From Gibbula magus (lineage: Eukaryota > Mollusca > Gastropoda > Trochida > Trochidae), in assembly GCA_936450465.1 (NCBI GenBank), contig OW388304.1:9802700-9866699 (forward strand): a stretch of DNA of 64,000 bases. Reading direction: 5' to 3'. Position numbers and translations under genes: made by a program. The notes under the pieces are model-generated. The model was not told the DNA's origin. It worked only from the letters and a program-made list of their open reading frames with translations, and searched no databases. Of this stretch, positions 32,001 to 41,000 are shown in pieces; position 1 is the stretch's first letter; each line of letters begins with the position of its first letter.

Positions 32001-35000
32001 ACACGCGTCAGTGGCTCGCCTGTCGCTCACCTGCTAAGTGACTTGAGTGTCACTCACCTGTCACTCACCTCGTCTAGATTACACGCGTTAGTTGCTCGTC
32101 TGTCACTCACCTGCTAAGTGACTCGACTGTCTCTCACCTGTCACTCACATCGTCTAGCTTACACGCGTCAGTGGCTCGTTTGTCAATCACCTGTTAGTGA
32201 CTCGACGGTATCGTCAGTGATTGACTATCACTCACCTCGTTACTCTACTACCTCCGTATTTGCTTCACTATGTACTCTGCGTTTTGTACAATTACGGAGG
32301 TAGGAAGTCTGCTAGGACTTGCTTTGTATGAAGTGCAAGGACCTGTGTAACGAGTGTGTCACTCTCTCGTCTTCAGACTTCCGGGCGTATGTTTCAGCCA
32401 TTCGTAAGTCCGTTACTTCGTCTTTGAAGCGTTCAGCCCCCTTCGGGTGACTCGGGTCAAGGTCGGGATTTTCTCCCATTCGGCACCCCTCCCCCGGAGT
32501 GGCAGCTGAATCCGGCAGTCTTCAGGGGGTTGTGTCTCCAGTTCGCCATCCCTCTGATAGACCTATTCGCGACATGCCTCAATCACCAATTGCCAACCTA
32601 CACTGTCAGCCAAAAGAAACGCCTACTTGATTTTCCTTAAAATGAAATATGAAATAATTTCGGAAATATAATCAATGGTGGTCTCAAAGTTATGCTGAAA
32701 ACAATTAATATGAAAGTCCATTGACACCTTGGAAAAAAATGTGATTCGAGTCAATAACATTCATGAAAACCACGCCCAATGATAACTGCTATTTCCGGTT
32801 GATTCACTTGCGCACCATACCCACGTACATTTGTAGCGTCATCATCACTTTAATGCGAATGCGTGCCTGTATTGTCGTGGTTATATGAAAATCGGTTTCA
32901 AATGTTTTTCTGACCAAGCACTGATCGAAAATTGAACAATTCATTTGTCTCATTGAACAATTGTCATGCTTTTATGACATGACAACTTCTGAAATTTAAA
33001 TATATTATGCAGAAGTGGGTCAACTTCATAATGCTATAATATTACTACACTGCTCATTATAGTTTTTACGAAATCTGATAATATAATTGGTAGGCGTTTC
33101 TTTTGGCCGACAGTGTATGTCTCTCCAGTACCAGACCCGTGAGCGATGGGCTTAGATGCGCTCTCGTTAGGGTGGGAGGGGATTGACACCTATGCTTTTC
33201 CGCCGCCAGCTATCCTCTCCCAAGTGGTAGCCAAGATAGGGACAACTCGGGTTTTTCGACTTCTTCTGGTCGCCCCTTGGTGGCCAGCCCGACCGTGGTT
33301 CGTTACTCTCCGGCGGCTCTGTCATCAGGAACCTGTTCCGATTCAGCCACGGAGAGATCTGCTCCTCAGCAGGCCAAGCGGAAGGTTACACGAGAACCCT
33401 CAGGTGTTCTGCCTTCACGCTTGGTTTGTATTAAGAGAGGGTTAAGGAGCAGTGGTTATTCAATGTTCGTCGCCAATGCCATAGCTACCTCTCATAGGAA
33501 GACCACTAGGAAACTCTATGATTTTCAGTGGCAGGCCTTCGACTCCTTCTGTGCTCAGAGGGATTTCATCCTGGCGGAGTACTTAGTGTACCTACGCAAT
33601 ACCAGGCATCTTGAGGCGTCGTCAATTAATACCAACATGTCTTCTATCCTCTCATTTCTCAGGAAGAGGTCGCCAAGGTTAGATGTGTCGGGCCTCAAAG
33701 GCCTCATTAAAACCTTCCGTTCTGTTGACAGCAGGACTAAGCTTCGTCCACCTGATTGGGACTTAGCCATTGTGCTCAACCATCTTCGCTCCGATAGGTA
33801 TGAACCTATCTCCGACGTGCCCCTCCTCCCTCTCACCATCAAGGTCATTTTTCTGGTGGCCATGGCCTCCGCAGCTCGGATTTCTGAAATCCATGCGTTG
33901 CAGGCGGACCTTCTACGTTTTGAGGTCAGAGGTCAGGGGGGGGGGGGGGGGGGGGGGGGGTCAGCCTTACTTGGTTTAGCTCCCGACTTTGTCTGCAAGA
34001 ACCAAGCAGCTGATGAGCCTGGCCGTACCTTCTCTACTCCGGCTCTGGGTTCTGACTCAGGAGAGATGGATCTCTCTCTGTGTCCGGTTAGGGCGTTGAG
34101 GGTGTACGTGCAGCGTACCCGCAGGCTGAGGGATGGCAGGCGTTGTTTTGCTTCACTCGCCGAGGAGCACCAAAGAGCTAGACAAGCAAGCGTTGGGGGT
34201 GTACCTGAGGTCGGCAGTCATTGATGCAGATCTCGAAGGTATTTCTAGGCATTTCGTAGGTTAGCTTACACTCAGGGCTTGTTGCTTGTCTCGTCTCTAC
34301 CACATATCTACTGACCCGCCTCCATGCAGTGAGATTCTAGGCATAGTAGGTCTAGTCAACAGATAGGTATTTAAATAATAGTACGTTTTTATTAAACGTA
34401 ATTATTTATACTTACCTGTTGACTAGACCTACGCGCTAGGCCCGCCCATCCTCCCCGCTTGATCTGTCTTGCTTTTTATTGGGCCTGTTCGGAGAGTGAG
34501 GTTCCGGTGGTGACGTCACGAGACCATGCAGACTTACCGCCCTTGGGAGAGGGATTTTATGCATCCCCTTCTCCACTGTTTCAGTTTCGTCTGTGTTAAC
34601 GTTGAAATAGCATACCTTGGGAGGAGGTAGGCATAGTAGGTCTAGTCAACAGGTAAGTATAAATAATTACGTTTAATCAAAAACGTACAATTATTTGTGC
34701 CTTAGAAATAGAAGGTATCATTATAAGGTTTTTGCTCCGCTACTTCGCATCGCCACTTCGCTACTTCGCATCGCTACTTCGCTATTTCGCATCGCCACTT
34801 CGCTTCTTCGCTACATCGTTTCTTGGCAACTTCGTCGCGAAAACAAGATGTAACGAAGTAGTGAAGTTTCGAAGAGGCGAAGTAGTGAAGTAGCGATGCA
34901 AAGTATCGAAGTGGCGATGCGCAGTAGCGAAGTGGCGATGCGAAGTAGCAAAGCAACATGGCGAAATGACGAATAAGCGAAGGGGTGAAGAAGCAAAGTA

Positions 35001-38000
35001 GCTAAGTGGCGAAATGACGAACTGACGAAGTGGCAATGCGAAGTAGCGAAGACGCAACATGGCGAAATGACGAATAAGCGAAGGGGTGAAGAAGCAAAGT
35101 AGCTAAGTGGCGAAATGACGAACTGACGAAGTGGCGAAGTAACGATGCGAAGTAGCGAAGTCGCAATCCGAAGTAGCAAAGTGGCGATACGAAGTAGAGA
35201 GGCGAAGTACTGAAGTAGTGAAGCGAAGTAGCAAACAAAATCTTTGCATCTTCGCTGTTTTGCATCGCTTCTTCGCATCGCATCTTCGTTACTTCGCTTC
35301 GCTACTTCGCATTGCCACCTCGCTACTTCGCATCGCCACTTCGCTATTTCACCCTAGCTTAGAATAACAGGAAGTAGCGAAGACGCGAATGGAAGAAATC
35401 AGCCACCATATAAACACAACATCTTTAATGTATTGTACAGTTTGATGTTCACCTACCCATTATAAAGTTCGATGTCAGGTCTCCAGATTTTGTTTGCCGG
35501 AACACGAATTGATTCTATGTTGTTGTACTTCTTCATGGACCAGGTAAATCTGCTATCGAACCAGTTGTACTGCATCCATAATTCAATTTTGGCATCTCCC
35601 GTGTCTGTGTCCTAATAAAAACAATATTCACACACGAATAAACAGGTATCTAAGCAGTCTCAGAAAGATTAAAATGTCTAAAACAATTTTCGAAAGTATT
35701 GAAGCCAATCGTTTATCCAACTGAACACCCTAAATAGACGTGAAGGTGTGTAAATCGTGAAGAATTAAAAACATTTACAACTTTTCGTTTCGATATATAT
35801 ACTAACACATTTTCAAGCAAATGATGATCAGTTCTTTGTAAACTACCGTCCAAAAGAAGGTATATCATCACTTTGACAAGTAATTAAAAAATAACAAAGG
35901 CAAGTTATACAAAAGGATTGGAATATTTAATAACAGCTTTTAATTCTGCATAAATTAAATGTAAACACTGTAGAGTTATTGAATGTTTCTTTAATATCGA
36001 GTATGTCCTCCTCGAGCATCGATACACGCAAGAATGCGTCTGTGCATGGGTGACGTGAAGCGTCTAATGACGTCACGTGGAATCTGATTCCATGCACGAA
36101 TCAGACATCGTTCAAGTTCTTGTCGGGTTACTCCTCGGGGTACGGGTCTGCTCCTAATCTGTCTGTCAAGATGGTCCCACAAATGTTCGATCTATGCCCT
36201 GTTTCAAATATACATATAATACATATTTTATTCATAACACAAAGGAAAATAATATGTTGTCGTGAGCAAATTGCGATATTAGATATTCAGTGTTGCCTAT
36301 CTTTATTCCCTTTATATTCTTCGCAACATTATACTTAGCACCTCAGCACAAATTATGAAAATGTAAGGTGATAACGGGTCATTAGTGATATTTGTAACAG
36401 TTCTAAACTTGATGTATATTCAAATATTTAGCATAATTTCTCCTATGAACAGTATCTTAACAATATGTCTAGAAGTTTGTCATTTTACATAACACGTTTA
36501 AGTATATCATGTCATAAGTTAATAGAAATAAATATTGGTAGATATTCCAATCTGGCTATTACATTGCGATTGTGTAATTATTGTTCTGATTAACAATAAT
36601 CAGAGATTAATATAATTTCATTTGAGAGTGTCAAAAATATCATGTAAACAGAGTAAAATATATTGATAGATATTATTGGGAACGTCCATCAAAATTTAAA
36701 TTCCTCGTACTGTTACAACCTTCAAATAAAACTACTCAGTTTGTGTTATTACTTCTCTAGTTTAGGCGTTAGTGCACACTGATTGGAACAGTTCACTTGT
36801 GTGCAGGTAAGTGTATCGCTGTCACAACTCAAACTGTAGCTATTAATCCCCGTAGGCATTTGTCCATGTAGGCTTTTTAACACATCTCCCACTTCTCGGC
36901 ACGAATGAATTCAGGCCTGTCTCGGACCTGACCCTCTCGGCGGTCTGACCTGACATCGACCTGCGGTCCGCCTCGGGAGTCAGGCATGGAGTCCTTGTAT
37001 TTCACATAATGACCTCACCATGAGTAATAATCGTATTTCCTCTACAATTGTTTTGTTTCCATTGTAACAATTTGGACTTTGTCTATTTGAAGGATAGGGT
37101 TTGTTCCGGAGCAGATCTTTAAAACTATTTAACCAATCCTCACCAAAGTTTGTATCCTACCTCTTCATATCATGTAGATGGGCCTTTTGGGGGTTTGGAT
37201 TTTTGTAATGTTATATTTTTCCATTCCATGGCAACATTTTGTACATTTGTCTTTTCGAAGGTAATAAGTTTAAGGGAATCGTGGGAAGGAGGAGACATCT
37301 GTTTTTATTAACAAAAACACATTCTAGTTTTAATTATACACTGCTAGAACTGATCATTCAACTTATGTTATGCCGGGGGGATGAGCAGTCTCTCCTGATG
37401 GTTCTTGTTTTTTAAGCCAACAAGATGGCAAGTTGCCTTTAAAATTCAAATTTTACTCCCTGTGTATGGCTGCATAAGATGGGATGATATTAGCTGAATG
37501 GTAATGTCTACTCACTGATGGCACCTTTACCTGAGGAGAGTCTTAGGTTACCATTAGAATTTTTACAGGAGCCTTTCATGCCTACTCATTCCTCGGTAGG
37601 GGTTTCTGAAATAATTTTACTAAGATATTTGAAATGTTAATGTCATTTTGAGAATTTTTCAAAGGAAGACCAAGCCCTCATCCGATGACTAAATATAATC
37701 TGCATAAAGCATAAAGTTTTTTCATGCACGTTCTAATTGTTATCACATTTTAATTATTCATTTTAGTATATACAAAAACGCTTTAATCCCATAATCAGGT
37801 ATTTTCTTTGGAGATTTTGAGTTTAAAAAACTACTCAAGATGGAGACATGTTTGATATCTCATTTTAAAGCAGAGAAGCTGATTAATTGAGGGTTGCAAA
37901 CAAAAAATGGAGTTCAAGGTCAAGCAGAAGTTTGAAGACCTAAGTATTGACGCATCAATCCTAGTTGTTTCTTACTTTTATCTGAATATAAAGAGTAACA

Positions 38001-41000
38001 ATTATGAAGACAGTATCAATGAAATAAAAGGCTTTTCCATGTTGATTAACAATGTATAAAAACAAAAAGTATACGCATATGAAGAAATTTTCTCAAAATG
38101 TTTTAGACATTCTGAGTGGAAAAGAGCTTTGTACATTCAAAACCCACTACAGTGACCCATAGAATATCATATGTAAATCAATAAATTGAAAGTAAAAAGG
38201 GAGTTCACCATACTATTTTAATAATATTTTAAAAAACTAAGATATTGTTACAATTTTCCAAAGGTCGATAACTCCAAAGCTTGACTGAGTACTACTTTAA
38301 TATCATGTTTTTATCTTAAATAGATTATAGAAGAAAAAAATTCTCATAAAATAAAGAGTATTTCGATTAGTTATAATAAAATGATTTAAAGATCCTATTC
38401 CTATAGGTGTATTTAAAATTCCAAAATATACATGTATGACACTATTACTGAAAATGGACACAGAAGCTACAAGGCTATGCACTTCTCAATAATTTGACAA
38501 CTGAGAGTGTTCAGAAACAAAGCGTGTTGAACCTCTTTAAAACATCCAAAACAAACACTGTCTGATTGACAAAGTAATACATGTCCGATGACGGATGATG
38601 ATTATCGGTACCAAAGTGAAACCTGAAACCGGTGCTTGTCTATTAGTGAGAATTGTGGGTAGACTCTTCGCACGTGTTTATGAAACCTATAAAACTATAC
38701 ACTCGTAATAAAGCTTTAAAGGTACATCCATTGTGTTGTTTGGGGTCACAATTGCCAAACGCTATACATTGTGTAATTTTATCGAGAAGTACTGACTGTT
38801 GCCGAAAATTACCATTTTGATGATAGTCAACTCGGTATACCAACAATATGAAGGTAAAAGTAGCGATTTCTGACCGAAAACCGGATAATGTACCGTGAGT
38901 TGCGCGCGTCAATTAGTCAAACGTATTTTTTGAAACTTATTTACAACAGACAAATAGACAGCTTTGGGTTGAAAATGTTTAATAGGTCATATAACTAATG
39001 TGTATGTAAATGTAGTTTCGGTTTCTGCACATGTATAATGATGCTGCTAGATTTTAATTGGAAACTAGTAATTATTATATACTTGGCGATTGGGGATGTA
39101 TTTCTAATTGGAGTGAAATTATTTTAACTGAAATCAGCACACACCTTATGTTAGACTTGATTGAATTCTTTATATACCTTTTTGCCGACGATATTGTTCT
39201 GTTTGACTTTTCAGTCCGTCGCTTACAAAAGAAGTAAGAACAACTAAATACCTAGTAAGTAAAATAGTTGTATTCAGACAAGATGGTAGACTAAATAAGT
39301 TGGAAAAAACTGCTTCACAATGAATCCTAGAAATTATCCCATCATTTAAGAACGTTCAGTTAAAAATTGACACTATCGTTTGCCGATGAGCTCTGACGAA
39401 AAGGACGGGCATGTGACATGCAGCTAGTGTATGCAGACATGGTTTGAATATTGTGTCAAGTTTTGAAACCAATAAACGTTTTAACAAGTAATTCATAAAT
39501 GACATTAAAGGTAAGATTCATATGTAATATATATACATGAATTACTTTAAGTATATGTATCCGAACAAACATTGACTGTTCTTACGATCGCCTTGCCTGT
39601 TCATCTGGTTATTAAGTCATTTGGTCCTCTTTCTTGATCAGCATTAACCAGATAAAGAACCATACAGCTCCCGATCTAGACTAATAAGAAATGAATACTA
39701 AATTGCGGCATCACCTTGGCTATTAAGTATTAACAGTTTACACTGACTTCTTTAATTTGAATCCTACCCGATTCATGGCCCACAGGTGTACCGACCAATC
39801 TCTATCCTCTGCTGTTTTGGGAAATTATTCACCTCTATCATAAATGAACGCCAATCTAAATTTTTTGAAACTTATGATATTATCTCTCATACGCAATCGA
39901 GCTTCCGCAAGGGCTCTTCAACATCTGACAATGTTATTGTAGCCTTGAATCGTATGCCTTTATTATTTTCATTTTATCCGAATGATCCTGAAAACTACCT
40001 TAGTACTAGTCAGTGCGAGGGTTTGAGTCTCAAGCAAGATAGCGATGATGTATACATGTTAGTTCTATTGTATGCCGACGATAAGGTACTTTTAGCTCAG
40101 AGAAGTCTTGAACGACACTTAATTGGTTTTCAAGTTATTGTGATTTATGGAAATTTAAGTTAATTCCGAAAATACTAATTTGTTTATCCGGCCCAGCTAA
40201 TAAGAATTAAAAAAATTATATTAATAAGATGATAGGTATTGTAGATACGTTTAAATACCTTGAAATTACATTTCAAAGAACTGGTAGAATGATATAAGAA
40301 CTTTTAAACGTGCTGCCGACATGAGTAATAAAGCTTCAATGTCTTTGTAATGACTAATCAACCATTTTTACTATGAGCATATTTCAAACAGTTTGATTAT
40401 TTAGGAATATCATTCAGGAATATATATAACAGAAGGCCTAGTAAAATGAACTGTTTTTTATTTGCCCCGATCAATCTCATGTGAATATCAAATATATCAA
40501 TATATACCTGCGACTTCTTTTGTCCAACACTCTTAATATTCATGATAACCATTATTCTATAAACTTAATCAAATAAGGGAATATACAATACCTTTTTATA
40601 ACAGGATATTGTGATAACTGCATGCATGAGGTGGGGCAACCGATTTTAACAAATTTAAACAAGTATGTTAATATAAAATAATAACATACATTTTCAAAGT
40701 AACATATGATCAATCGATAATCGGTATCAGCATTTTTGAAAAAAAAAATTTGTTCAGTTTCTGATTTAAATGATTCACAAGCCTGTCTTTTTCAAGTGAT
40801 AAGTGTCTTCCTTCTTGATGTTCGATGTATTTCCTGTGCTTTCACGGAATTATGAAAAGGCGTATTTAAAAATCAACAATCAGAATCAAAACAGCTAATC
40901 AACTCTACAAAAGAGTAGTTAGATTTCAACTTTTTTTTCAAGGTCCATTTAATGTAATTAAAGGCGTGTAACAAAGAGAAAGAAAACAACGCTTCCTTGC

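Larger units (their letters stand above)
28741..34690 (+). mobile_element. DIRS-type (tyrosine recombinase) retrotransposon, rearranged
   Basis: The ends are inverted repeats: about 140 bases at 28741-28882 match the complement of 34547-34690 ('acctactatgcctacctcct' against the reverse). Just inside the right end, 34338-34431 is an internal complementary region holding the complements of both outer edges back to back, the signature of DIRS elements and their circular intermediates. Inside are a gag-like region, the first codons of the reverse transcriptase, the end of RNase H and part of a tyrosine recombinase. Most of the reverse transcriptase is missing, replaced by a second copy of the leader and gag start (31560-32520), and a MITE sits in the RNase H part. 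It lies in AChBP intron 3 on the opposite strand and cannot move on its own. Confidence 0.85.

Noticed and set aside
34774..35283. Four overlapping minus-strand frames rich in Leu, Arg and Tyr
   Set aside because: They are translations of the 12-base cgaagt minisatellite.
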